A stretch of DNA of 13,471 nucleotides, taken from JAHIEZ01 sp964598275 (GTDB lineage: Bacteria > Patescibacteriota > Microgenomatia > UBA12405). The DNA lies in assembly GCA_964598275.1 (NCBI GenBank), contig CAZRAZ010000022.1, forward strand, positions 1-13,471. The letters are read 5' to 3'. The notes under the pieces were generated by a model. That model made no database searches. It was not told the DNA's origin and saw nothing but the letters and a program-made list of their open reading frames with translations. The position numbers and the translations under genes were made by a program. This document shows positions 6,483 to 13,389 of this stretch, piece after piece (position 1 is the first letter of the stretch; the number at the start of each line of letters is the position of its first letter).

Positions 6483-7876
6483 AACTTAATCTTCTGCCCT
6501 CCATTTTAGTCATTCTTATCTTCTTTATCCCTCTCTACCCCAAATTTCCCCTAGCTTCCGTCCAATCATCTCACGTCTTTATCCGTCTAGACGATATCGT
6601 CATTGCTTTGGCCATTTTTTCTTATCTCGTTTATCAGTTCAAAAACAAATTTCCCGTCTTCAAATTAAAAATCACCCCGCTCTTTATTGTCTACTTTCTG
6701 GCCATTACCTTAAGTACTCTTCACGCCATTCTTATTTTTCAAACCGAACCCACTCACATTTTATTACTCCATCTTTTCCGCCGTTTTCAATACACTTCGC
6801 TTTTTTTTATCAGTCTTTCTGCTCTCAAAATCGAAAAAAAACTTAACTTTGTTTATCTTTCATTCTACCTAAGCACCCTGGCGGTTTGTCTCTACGGCTA
6901 CGGCCAAAAATACCTTCACTTTCCCGTTATCTCCACCATGAACTACGAATTTGCCAAAGGTCAACTTTTAGAAATGGGCAACTGGGTTCGCATTAACGCC
7001 ACCTTTGCCGGCCACTACGATTTAGCCGCTTTCCTTTCCGCCGCTTTAATCATTATTGCCGGAGTCTCTATTATCAACAAAAATAAATTTATCAAACTCA
7101 CCGGTCTTATTCTCTACCTTATCGCCTTCCATAATCTAACCCTAACTGCTAGTCGCATCTCTATTTTTGCCTTTTGGGGAGCTGTCATTTTCACTCTCAT
7201 CTTCATAAAAAAATATCTTTGGATTATTCCAATTTCCGCTCTGGTTATTGCCAGTTTCTTCACCTCAAAAGATCTAAATCAACGCCTGATAGCCACTCTT
7301 TACACCGCTTTTCCCACCAAAGTTCCTACCTCCATTCCCACTCCCGTTCCCCCACCCCCTCCAAAAATCACACCTCTACCCACCAAAGTCATCGTAAAAA
7401 TCACCCCCCCGCCCACACCTCTACCAACAGTCGTTCGTCATCAAATCGAAGAAGTCATTCCCCTCGATGCCGATGCCGGTGTTGCCCGTTCCGGCGAAAT
7501 TAGATTCAACGCCGAATGGCCCCGGGCTATCACTGCCTACAAAAAAAACCCGATCTCCGGCACCGGCTTAGGTTCGATTACTCTGGCCACCGACAACGAT
7601 TATCTTAGACTCCTTGGCGAAAGTGGTCTTATAGGCTTCATTTCCTTTTTTGCCATTATCTTTTATTTTTTTATCAAAACTATCCCCGCTATCAAAGCCA
7701 AAAATAAAACCAAAAGCCAACAGCTGAACATCATCTTCTTAGGTGTTTTTCTGGTTTATCTGGCCAACGCCGTCTTTATCGACGTCTTCGAAGCCTCTAA
7801 AACCGCCTACATGTTCTGGATTATGGCCGGTATTTATTACTATAATTTAAATTATAAAATTAAATCACAGACATAA
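6467..7876 (+). CDS. O-antigen ligase / Wzy-like polymerase family membrane protein
   Basis: The 469-residue protein has about ten hydrophobic segments. RINATFAGHYDLAAFL (175-190) and LTASRISIFAF (226-236) match the conserved region of the O-antigen ligase (Wzy_C) family, and WPRAITAYKKNPISGTGLGS (351-370) with DNDYLRLLGESGLIGF (376-391) is the signature of its large outer loop and following helix. Such proteins ligate or polymerise lipid-linked glycan on the outer face of the membrane; which of the two cannot be told. An unusual proline-rich insertion (residues about 283-321, threonine and proline repeats) lies in the outer loop. The start overlaps the preceding gene by 16 bases. The stop at 7874-7876 is part of an ATAA that may start the next gene. 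Confidence 0.88.
   Translation: MSKHLKLNLLPSILVILIFFIPLYPKFPLASVQSSHVFIRLDDIVIALAIFSYLVYQFKNKFPVFKLKITPLFIVYFLAITLSTLHAILIFQTEPTHILLLHLFRRFQYTSLFFISLSALKIEKKLNFVYLSFYLSTLAVCLYGYGQKYLHFPVISTMNYEFAKGQLLEMGNWVRINATFAGHYDLAAFLSAALIIIAGVSIINKNKFIKLTGLILYLIAFHNLTLTASRISIFAFWGAVIFTLIFIKKYLWIIPISALVIASFFTSKDLNQRLIATLYTAFPTKVPTSIPTPVPPPPPKITPLPTKVIVKITPPPTPLPTVVRHQIEEVIPLDADAGVARSGEIRFNAEWPRAITAYKKNPISGTGLGSITLATDNDYLRLLGESGLIGFISFFAIIFYFFIKTIPAIKAKNKTKSQQLNIIFLGVFLVYLANAVFIDVFEASKTAYMFWIMAGIYYYNLNYKIKSQT
7873..7876 (+). promoter_or_regulatory. Candidate ATA start codon in an ATAA overlap
   Basis: ATA at 7873-7875 overlaps the TAA stop of the preceding gene. Reading from it adds eight residues (ITKKRNIL) to the GT4 at 7897, which restores the usual basic residues and full first beta strand before MITPYIP. 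The open frame begins only at 7864, and it contains no ATG, GTG or TTG before 7897. Confidence 0.4.
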
Positions 7877-7896
7877 CTAAAAAACGAAACATTTTA

Positions 7897-9084
7897 ATGA
7901 TCACTCCTTATATTCCCCGACTTTCCCAATCCGGCGGTCAAAACAGTTCTTATTACTCCATCAAATATCTTTCAAAAAACAACGACATCACTCTTATTTG
8001 TTTCAGTCGTGACCACTTGGGACTAAAAGATATTAAAAAATTTTGTTCCAAAGTCATTATCGTCAAAAGAGGCAAAACTTGGGATATCAAAAAGGTCATC
8101 TCTTCCGTCTTTGGCCCTTACCCTTTTTTAGTTACCAACTACATCTCCAAAGATTTTAAAAACGCCATCAAGAAAGAACTCGACCGTCAGCAATTTGATC
8201 TAATTCACTGCGACTGTTTCTACCCCATGCCCAACATCCCCAAAACCAAAATCCCCATCGTTTTGGTCGATTTAACCATCGAATATCAAGTTTACAAACA
8301 TTTTGTCGAAAGTTTAACCGGTATCAAAGTACTTCTAAAGCCATTTCTTTACGTCGATGTTTTCAAACTCAAACTTTGGGAAACTCATTACTGGAAAACC
8401 ACTCACACCGTCACCGCCTTCGGCCACGACGATCAAATCATCATTCAAAAAGCCACCGGCCGCCAAAACATTAAAGTTTTCCAAAATGGCGTTGATAAAA
8501 AATTTTTTGCCTCAAAACCAAAAACCGCCAAAAGTCCTTTTCCCTCCATTCTCTTTGGCGTCAGCAACATGAAATGGATCCAAAACCGGGAATCTGTCGA
8601 TATGATTCTCAAGATCTATCCTAAAATCAAAAAACAAATACCCAAATGCAAACTCTATATCATCGGTCGCAACACCCCCGCCTTTTACGGACATTTGGCC
8701 AGTAAAGATATCATCATTTCCGAAGCCGATACCGACGGTCAACCCAAAGATCCCCAATACTATTACAACCATTGTTGGATTTTACTGGCTCCCATGGGCA
8801 GCGGCGGCGGTACCCGTAATAAATTTCTAGAGGCCATGGCCTGTCGCTTGCCCATTATTACCACTCCCGAAGGCATGGGCGGTATCAAAATAGAAAACTT
8901 CAAACACGCCATTGTTTGTCCTTATCAGAAAACCGCCCAACACAGTATTGATTTGCTAAAAAATAAACAAAAAAGAACCGCTATTGGCCTGGCCGCCAAC
9001 ACTCTAATTAAAAACCATTATTCATATGAAAAAAGTGTTGAGGGCTTAAACCAAATTTATGAACAAATCTGTCGGGTCAGCTAA
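7897..9084 (+). CDS. GT4-family glycosyltransferase (start may be ATA at 7873)
   Basis: The 395-residue protein (from ATG 7897) begins MITPYIPRLSQSGGQNSSYY, the glycine-rich acceptor loop of GT4 enzymes. LVDLTIEYQVYKHF (123-136) corresponds to the conserved region after the third strand. The C-terminal domain has ILFGVSNMKWIQNRESVDMI (218-237) and ILLAPMGSGGGTRNKFLEAM (295-314), followed by ACRLPIITTPEGMGGI (315-330). This is the subgroup with a PXXXGGGXRXKXLEAM loop in place of EGFG. Starting at 7897 cuts off the usual KKxxIL start of strand one, so an upstream ATA start (7873) overlapping the previous TAA is plausible. The 3' end overlaps the next gene by 26 bases. It would transfer a sugar to a lipid-linked acceptor in the cytoplasm. 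Confidence 0.9.
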   Translation: MITPYIPRLSQSGGQNSSYYSIKYLSKNNDITLICFSRDHLGLKDIKKFCSKVIIVKRGKTWDIKKVISSVFGPYPFLVTNYISKDFKNAIKKELDRQQFDLIHCDCFYPMPNIPKTKIPIVLVDLTIEYQVYKHFVESLTGIKVLLKPFLYVDVFKLKLWETHYWKTTHTVTAFGHDDQIIIQKATGRQNIKVFQNGVDKKFFASKPKTAKSPFPSILFGVSNMKWIQNRESVDMILKIYPKIKKQIPKCKLYIIGRNTPAFYGHLASKDIIISEADTDGQPKDPQYYYNHCWILLAPMGSGGGTRNKFLEAMACRLPIITTPEGMGGIKIENFKHAIVCPYQKTAQHSIDLLKNKQKRTAIGLAANTLIKNHYSYEKSVEGLNQIYEQICRVS

Positions 9085-10003
9085 ACTTTCCCTCGTCATT
9101 TTAAACTACAATTCCGGTCGCTATCTTAGCGACTGCCTTCAAAGCATCTACCGTTCTCACCTTAAAGACAACATTGACATAGTAGTAGTCGACAACGCTT
9201 CTTCTGACTCCAGTATCATCCTGGCTAAAAAAGTAAAAGCCAATAATTCCCAGATACTTAATACTAAATACTTAATACTAAATACTAATCTCGGCTTTTC
9301 TGTCGGCAACAATAGAGGACTAAAGGTTATCAGTCCTAATAGCCCTTATGTTCTTTTCCTCAATCCCGACACCATTGTCAGCAAAAACACTCTTCAAAAA
9401 ACTATTGACTTTCTCGATAAAAACCTCAAGGCTTCTGCCATGACCTGCAAAATAATTTTAAAAAAAACCGGTCAACTTCAACCCGAATGCCATCGTGGTT
9501 TTCCCACTCCCTGGCGGGCCTTTTGCTATTTTTCCGGACTAACCCGCCTTTTCCCCAAGTCAAAAATCTTTGCCGGCTACTTTTTGGGTCATCTTGACAA
9601 AAGTAAAACTCACCAAATCGAAGCCTGTGTCGGCGCCTTTCTCGCCATCCGCCGGTCAATCGGCCAAACCGTCGGTTGGTGGAACGAAAAATACTTTTTC
9701 TACGGCGAAGACCTGGATCTCTGCTGGCAACTGCGCCAAAAAAATTACCAACTTTTTTACTATCCCCACACCTCTATCGTCCACCTTCAGGGCATTTCTT
9801 CCGGCCTAAAATCCCAAACCAAAAAATTATCTCCCGTCAGCCGCCAAACCAAAATCAAAGTCGCCAAAGCCTCCACGCAAGCTATGCGCATTTTTTATCA
9901 AAACAATCTTCTGCCCCAATACCCCCGCCTTACCCAAAAACTGGTTCTCACCGGCATTAATTTACTCGAAAAACTCCGTGTTTTCCAAGCCAAATATTTA
10001 TAA
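9059..10003 (+). CDS. GT2-family glycosyltransferase (WbbL-like)
   Basis: At 314 residues, its GT-A domain has LSLVILNYNSGRYLSDCLQ (10-28), IVVVDNASSDSSI (41-53), NLGFSVGNNRGL (77-88) and VLFLNPDT (98-105), NPD being the metal site. ACVGAFLAIRRS (189-200) and FFYGEDLDLCWQL (213-225) are the acceptor/catalytic part, and His242 in IVHLQG is conserved. This form is close to rhamnosyltransferases. Residues of about 66-76 are encoded by a 14-base tandem repeat (9256-9289) in a loop before NLGF. The ATG at 9059 overlaps the preceding gene by 26 bases; a shorter start is not available before the first strand. The stop overlaps the next reading frame. Confidence 0.92.
   Translation: MNKSVGSAKLSLVILNYNSGRYLSDCLQSIYRSHLKDNIDIVVVDNASSDSSIILAKKVKANNSQILNTKYLILNTNLGFSVGNNRGLKVISPNSPYVLFLNPDTIVSKNTLQKTIDFLDKNLKASAMTCKIILKKTGQLQPECHRGFPTPWRAFCYFSGLTRLFPKSKIFAGYFLGHLDKSKTHQIEACVGAFLAIRRSIGQTVGWWNEKYFFYGEDLDLCWQLRQKNYQLFYYPHTSIVHLQGISSGLKSQTKKLSPVSRQTKIKVAKASTQAMRIFYQNNLLPQYPRLTQKLVLTGINLLEKLRVFQAKYL
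9256..9289 (+). repeat. 14-base tandem repeat inside GT2 gene
   Basis: Two exact copies of acttaatactaaat (9256-9269 and 9270-9283) are followed by a partial third copy (actaat, 9284-9289). It is AT-rich, contains no stop in the used frame, and encodes ILNTKYLILNT in a surface loop of the GT2 fold. Slippage expansion is the simplest origin. Confidence 0.75.
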
Positions 10004-10616
10004 AACAAGTTTTTTTATTCTTTTGATTTTTGCCAATCACTGGATTTGGACCATCCAAAAAACTGACTTTCTTATCTTCTGCCTCCTAATTCTTTCCACC
10101 CTCTTTCTTTTTTTATCTGTCTCAAAACCAAAGTATAAAAAAATCACCCTCCTTCTTTTTTTTCTTCTTTTCATCTTTCAATACCAAAGCACTCAAAAAA
10201 CCAACTACCTCCGGCTTTCTCCCCTAGAATTAGATTCCCAACAACGATTCTTAAATTACTATCCCTCCACCAAAATCCCCCTTGCCTGGTGGCTTGAAGG
10301 TAGGCTTGAACCAAGAATTTTTTATCTTCTCAAGCAAAATCTTTTCTCTGCCCTCGATCAAAACATCTACTTTTTTGCCTATCACCCCAGAGAAGATAAT
10401 AGTCTTGATATTTATCCCAAATTTTCATTTTTACTTTTTCCCTTCTTCCTTCTTGGTCTTTTCCGTCTAATTAAAAACCAAAGTCGCTTTATCATTTATC
10501 TCTCTGGTCTTTTCCCTCTTATCTTGTTAACCATTATCGGTCATCAAAACCCTCTCGGTTCATTTTCTCTCCTTCCCCTTATCATTATTTCTTTATATCA
10601 AGGCATAATACCATAA
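9978..10616 (+). CDS. Membrane protein of unknown function upstream of GT-C enzyme
   Basis: I do not recognise this 212-residue protein. It has hydrophobic segments at about 11-22, 31-46, 56-67, 148-160 and 169-207, with one outer or inner polar region (about 72-145) containing LDSQQRFLNYYPSTKIPLAW and YFFAYHPRED. GTG at 9978 gives a 26-base overlap with the GT2 gene; an ATT at 9996 would give a more compact N-terminus (YKTSFFILLIF). No ATG is present nearby. Its stop at 10614-10616 forms ATAA with the apparent start of the GT-C gene, so the two are translationally linked and may form a pair. The shape fits an accessory membrane subunit, but that is inference only. Confidence 0.72.
   Translation: MFSKPNIYKTSFFILLIFANHWIWTIQKTDFLIFCLLILSTLFLFLSVSKPKYKKITLLLFFLLFIFQYQSTQKTNYLRLSPLELDSQQRFLNYYPSTKIPLAWWLEGRLEPRIFYLLKQNLFSALDQNIYFFAYHPREDNSLDIYPKFSFLLFPFFLLGLFRLIKNQSRFIIYLSGLFPLILLTIIGHQNPLGSFSLLPLIIISLYQGIIP
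10613..10616 (+). promoter_or_regulatory. Candidate ATA start codon in an ATAA overlap
   Basis: ATA at 10613-10615 overlaps the TAA of the preceding gene. Reading from it gives (M)KKIFTPLLIILFF, a textbook start for a membrane protein. From there to 10858 the frame has no ATG, GTG or TTG, yet clearly encodes the conserved N-terminus of a GT-C enzyme, so translation must start at a non-standard codon close to this point. Confidence 0.55.
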
Positions 10617-12136
10617 AAAAAATTTTCACCCCGCTGCTAATTATCCTTTTCTTTTCTCCTCTTTATTTTCTCAAACTTTCTCATGTTCCTCCGGCATTTT
10701 ATGTCGACGAGTCAACCGTCGCCTACAACGCCTATTCTATTCTTAAAACCGGCAAAGACGAATACAGTCAAACACTACCTATCGCCTTCAAGCTTTTAGG
10801 TTCTTACACCCCGCCGCTCTTTGTTTACCTTTTAGTTCCATTCATAAAGATATTTGGCTTGACAGTTTTTGTCACCAGATTACCCAATGCCATCCTTGGA
10901 TTGCTAACCGGATCTACGGTTTACTTTTTAGCCAAACGCCTAAAAATCAACCCGATCATCAGTTTAATTCTTTTTCTCATCTCTCCCTGGAATATTTTTT
11001 TTGCCCGTGTCGGCTACGAAATCTACCTCGGTTTTTCTCTCTTCTGCCTAAGTGCTCTTCTCTTCTTCTCCTCTCTAAAAAATCAAAAACTAATCATTCC
11101 CGCTTATTTTGTCTTATCTCTTTCAAGCTACGCTTCTCATCCCCAAAGAATTTTAGCCCCCCTCTTTCTTGTTCTCTTCCTTGCCGCTTTTAGACAAAAC
11201 TTAAATAAAAAGCATTTTTTTGGTATTTTTCTCTCCTTTCTCCCCCAGATACCCCATCTCTATCTCCTCACCACCCCTGCCTTCTGGACAAAAGCGAACC
11301 TCTTTTCTTCTTTCAGTTTCTTTAACTTCTTTTCTCAAATTTCTACCTATCTATCACCAAAGTCTTTATTTTTTCTGCCCGATCCCGATCCTCAAAGGTC
11401 AATTCCCTTTATGTCTGTTTTCTACTCTTGGATGCTGATCCCATATTTTACCGGCATTTATTTCTTTTGGCTCAAAATTAAAAAGGCTAAAAACAAATTC
11501 CTTCTTATTCTAATCGTCTCCTCCCTCCTTCCTGCCTCACTTGCTAACGACCCGTTTTCCACCCAAAGAAATATCCAACTGCTTCTCCCTCTAATCCTAC
11601 TTATCAGTCTGGGCGCTCAACATCTACTCAAAAAAATACCCCCAATAACCATCATCCCTGTCATTCTCCTCTCTCTTTTAGCTTTTTGGCGGTCATATTT
11701 TATTCTTTTCCCGGCCGATAGAACCGCTACTTGGGGTTATGGCCACCAACAATTAGTCCAAATTCTTGGCCAATACAAAGACATCCCCGTTATTATTGAT
11801 AGTCAAAAACCCGGTTACAGTCTATTTGCCTTTTATCAAAAATTCCCTCCCGATAAATTTCAAAAACAAAACCCCCAAAACCAAAATTATTATCAAGACG
11901 TCTCCTTTAATCAAAACCGAAATCTTGATAATATTCATTTTCGTCCTATCTTTTGGAAAGAAGACATTTATCAATCACAAATTTTAGTTGCTGATCTTCT
12001 GGCTATTTCTCCCGATCAGGTCAAGGAACACTGTCTTGAGCCGCTCTTCATCATAAATGATCCCCAAAACCGACTTATTTTTCAGGGCTACAAAACCAAT
12101 CCCACCAAAAAACTTGAACAAAACAAGATAAAATAA
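10613..12136 (+). CDS. PMT/ArnT-type GT-C glycosyltransferase (dolichyl- or polyprenyl-phosphate-sugar dependent)
   Basis: The gene is drawn from an ATA (10613), giving about 507 residues. The first canonical-type codon, TTG at 10859, would remove 82 residues including the first membrane helix and the loop with PPAFYVDESTVAYNAYSILK. The Asp-Glu in that loop (about 32-33) is the catalytic acidic pair position of GT39/GT83 enzymes. Further family-like parts are FKLLGSYTPPLFVYLLVPF, VTRLPNAILGLLTGSTVYFL and about ten hydrophobic helices, then a soluble C-terminal part (from about 400) with VIIDSQKPGYSLFAFYQ. It would transfer a sugar from a polyprenyl-phosphate carrier to a lipid, glycan or protein on the outer side of the membrane. 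The preceding unknown membrane protein overlaps it by four bases. Confidence 0.82.
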   Translation: MKKIFTPLLIILFFSPLYFLKLSHVPPAFYVDESTVAYNAYSILKTGKDEYSQTLPIAFKLLGSYTPPLFVYLLVPFIKIFGLTVFVTRLPNAILGLLTGSTVYFLAKRLKINPIISLILFLISPWNIFFARVGYEIYLGFSLFCLSALLFFSSLKNQKLIIPAYFVLSLSSYASHPQRILAPLFLVLFLAAFRQNLNKKHFFGIFLSFLPQIPHLYLLTTPAFWTKANLFSSFSFFNFFSQISTYLSPKSLFFLPDPDPQRSIPFMSVFYSWMLIPYFTGIYFFWLKIKKAKNKFLLILIVSSLLPASLANDPFSTQRNIQLLLPLILLISLGAQHLLKKIPPITIIPVILLSLLAFWRSYFILFPADRTATWGYGHQQLVQILGQYKDIPVIIDSQKPGYSLFAFYQKFPPDKFQKQNPQNQNYYQDVSFNQNRNLDNIHFRPIFWKEDIYQSQILVADLLAISPDQVKEHCLEPLFIINDPQNRLIFQGYKTNPTKKLEQNKIK

Positions 12137-12139
12137 GCC

Positions 12140-13288
12140 ATGGACCATAAACCCCACATATTAATCGATGCCCGTCTCTACGGCCCCGTTCACACCGGCA
12201 TTGGCCGTTATACCAAAAATCTGCTTTTAGCTCTCAAAAAACTACCCGATTTTCCCAATTTTCGCTTCACTCTCCTTGTTTATCAAGACTTACTCCCCCA
12301 GATAAAAAAAGATCTGGGCACCAATTTTTTATACTTAGCCACCAATATTTCCCACTACTCTTTGTCAGAACAGTTAAAACTTCCCTCTCTCTTGAATCAA
12401 ACCAAAGCCGACCTGGTTCACTTCACTCACTTCAACAAACCTCTCTTTTATTTTCATCCCTCGATTATCACTATTCACGACCTGATAAAACATTTCTATA
12501 AAGGGCAGGGGACTACCACCAAAAAATCATATTTTTATTGGCCCAAATATCTAGCCTATCGCCTTCTCACTGCTATTAATATAAATTCTGCCAAACACAT
12601 TATTGTCCCCAGTTTCTTTTGGAAAAAATATCTTTCTTCCCGCACCTCTGTTCCCATCACTGTCACCCACGAAGCCGTCGACCCCAACGTTACCAGTTAC
12701 CTGCCTGCCGGCAGGCATGGCCAGTTACCAGTTACCAGCCTGCCGGCAGGCATGGCCGGTTACATACTCTACACCGGCAACCTCTACCCTCACAAAAACA
12801 TCCAGATTATCTTAAAAGCCCTCCAAAAACTGCCTAATCTAAAATTAAAAATAATTGCCAAAGAAAACATATTTCAACAAAGACTAAAAGAAAACGTCAA
12901 CAAGATGAGCCTCCAAGATCAGGTCGAATTTTTGGGCTTCTTGCCTGACTCCCAATTTAAAAAAATTTACCAAAACGCTTTGGCCTTGGTTCACCCTTCG
13001 TTTATGGAGGGTTTTTCTCTAACCGGCTTAGAAGCCATGGCCCTCAATTGTCCTGTTATCAGCAGCAATGCTTCTTGTCTTCCCGAAATCTACGGTCAAT
13101 CAGTTCTCTATTTTGACCCTCACTCTCCCCGACAACTAATTTCTCAAATCAAAAAGCTCCAACATTCCCAAACCCTCCGTACCAAATTGATCAAACTCGG
13201 CCACAGTCAAGTCGCCAAATATTCCTGGGCCGACACCGCCCAAAAAACCCTCGCTGTCTACTCCCAAACTTTAAAACAAAAACAATAA
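12140..13288 (+). CDS. GT4-family glycosyltransferase carrying two in-frame palindromic repeats
   Basis: The 382-residue enzyme starts ILIDARLYGPVHTGIGRYT (7-25), the glycine loop of mannosyltransferase-like GT4s, with TIHDLIKHFY (111-120) and VTHEAVDP (175-182). Between the two GT-B domains lies an extra stretch, residues about 185-206, with two LPAG motifs encoded by near-identical palindromic repeats. The C-terminal domain then runs YILYTGNLYPHKNIQII (208-224), VEFLGFLPDS (262-271) and LVHPSFMEGFSLTGLEAM (283-300), with intact EX7E (E290, E298). The insert sits in the linker between domains, so activity may be kept. The ATG is three bases past the previous stop. The TAA at 13286-13288 lies within the 5' arm of a structured element. 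Confidence 0.92.
   Translation: MDHKPHILIDARLYGPVHTGIGRYTKNLLLALKKLPDFPNFRFTLLVYQDLLPQIKKDLGTNFLYLATNISHYSLSEQLKLPSLLNQTKADLVHFTHFNKPLFYFHPSIITIHDLIKHFYKGQGTTTKKSYFYWPKYLAYRLLTAININSAKHIIVPSFFWKKYLSSRTSVPITVTHEAVDPNVTSYLPAGRHGQLPVTSLPAGMAGYILYTGNLYPHKNIQIILKALQKLPNLKLKIIAKENIFQQRLKENVNKMSLQDQVEFLGFLPDSQFKKIYQNALALVHPSFMEGFSLTGLEAMALNCPVISSNASCLPEIYGQSVLYFDPHSPRQLISQIKKLQHSQTLRTKLIKLGHSQVAKYSWADTAQKTLAVYSQTLKQKQ
12693..12755 (+). repeat. Tandem pair of 28-base palindromic repeats read in frame
   Basis: Units 12693-12720 and 12728-12755 match at 27 of 28 positions. Each contains gcctgccggcaggc, a perfect 14-bp palindrome (12703-12716 and 12738-12751); the first extends to 16 bp (12702-12717). 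Each is followed by atggcc, and copies of the short word agttac flank them. The spacing of 35 bases puts the two units in different frames, yet the total insert keeps the gene open, giving LPAGRHG then LPAGMAG. From memory, LPAG-coding palindromes of this kind are common in CPR genomes. Confidence 0.85.
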
Positions 13289-13380
13289 GACCTTTTTTGT
13301 AGCGAAATTGAACCTGACAGTAGACCGAAGGCCCTTCTTTAAAGGGTTCACCCGAGCAAGAAAAATGGTCTTATTGTTTT
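13279..13380 (+). repeat. Candidate structured RNA element, copy 2 (between two GT4 genes)
   Basis: Arms 13279-13292 and 13367-13380 are perfect 14-bp inverted repeats. Inside, T5 (13294-13298) faces A5 (13361-13365). GC (13302-13303) can pair with GC (13356-13357), followed by GA opposite GA (13304-13305 and 13354-13355), a 3 x 3 loop (AAT and CCC) and a stem 13309-13315 with 13344-13350. The apical part is longer than in copy 1 and could hold a further hairpin (ccctt with aaggg). The core words match copy 1 at 3216-3292, while the outer stem differs but pairs. The preceding gene's TAA lies in the 5' arm and the next ATG comes 10 bases after the 3' arm, so it fills almost the whole intergenic space. 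Confidence 0.7.
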
Positions 13381-13389
13381 ATTTAATCA

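Noticed and set aside
7174..7503. Long alternate-frame open stretch within the ligase gene
   Set aside because: It is a by-product of C-rich, G-poor sequence in the proline-rich region; its Ser/His-rich translation resembles no protein.
10859..10900. TTGACA (10859-10864) as a -35 promoter box
   Set aside because: It lies within the GT-C coding sequence and no TATAAT-like word follows at the right distance.
10859..12136. GT-C gene starting at TTG 10859
   Set aside because: The upstream 82 codons in the same frame encode the conserved first helix and catalytic loop.
12603..12837. Alternate-frame open stretches around the palindromic repeats
   Set aside because: They arise because the palindrome lacks stop codons in any forward frame; the conserved GT4 frame runs through the same bases.
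13289..13389. Intrinsic transcription terminator
   Set aside because: A long stem is present, but its T tract lies at the 5' inner side of the stem and the stem is not followed by a clear T run after a GC-rich hairpin.
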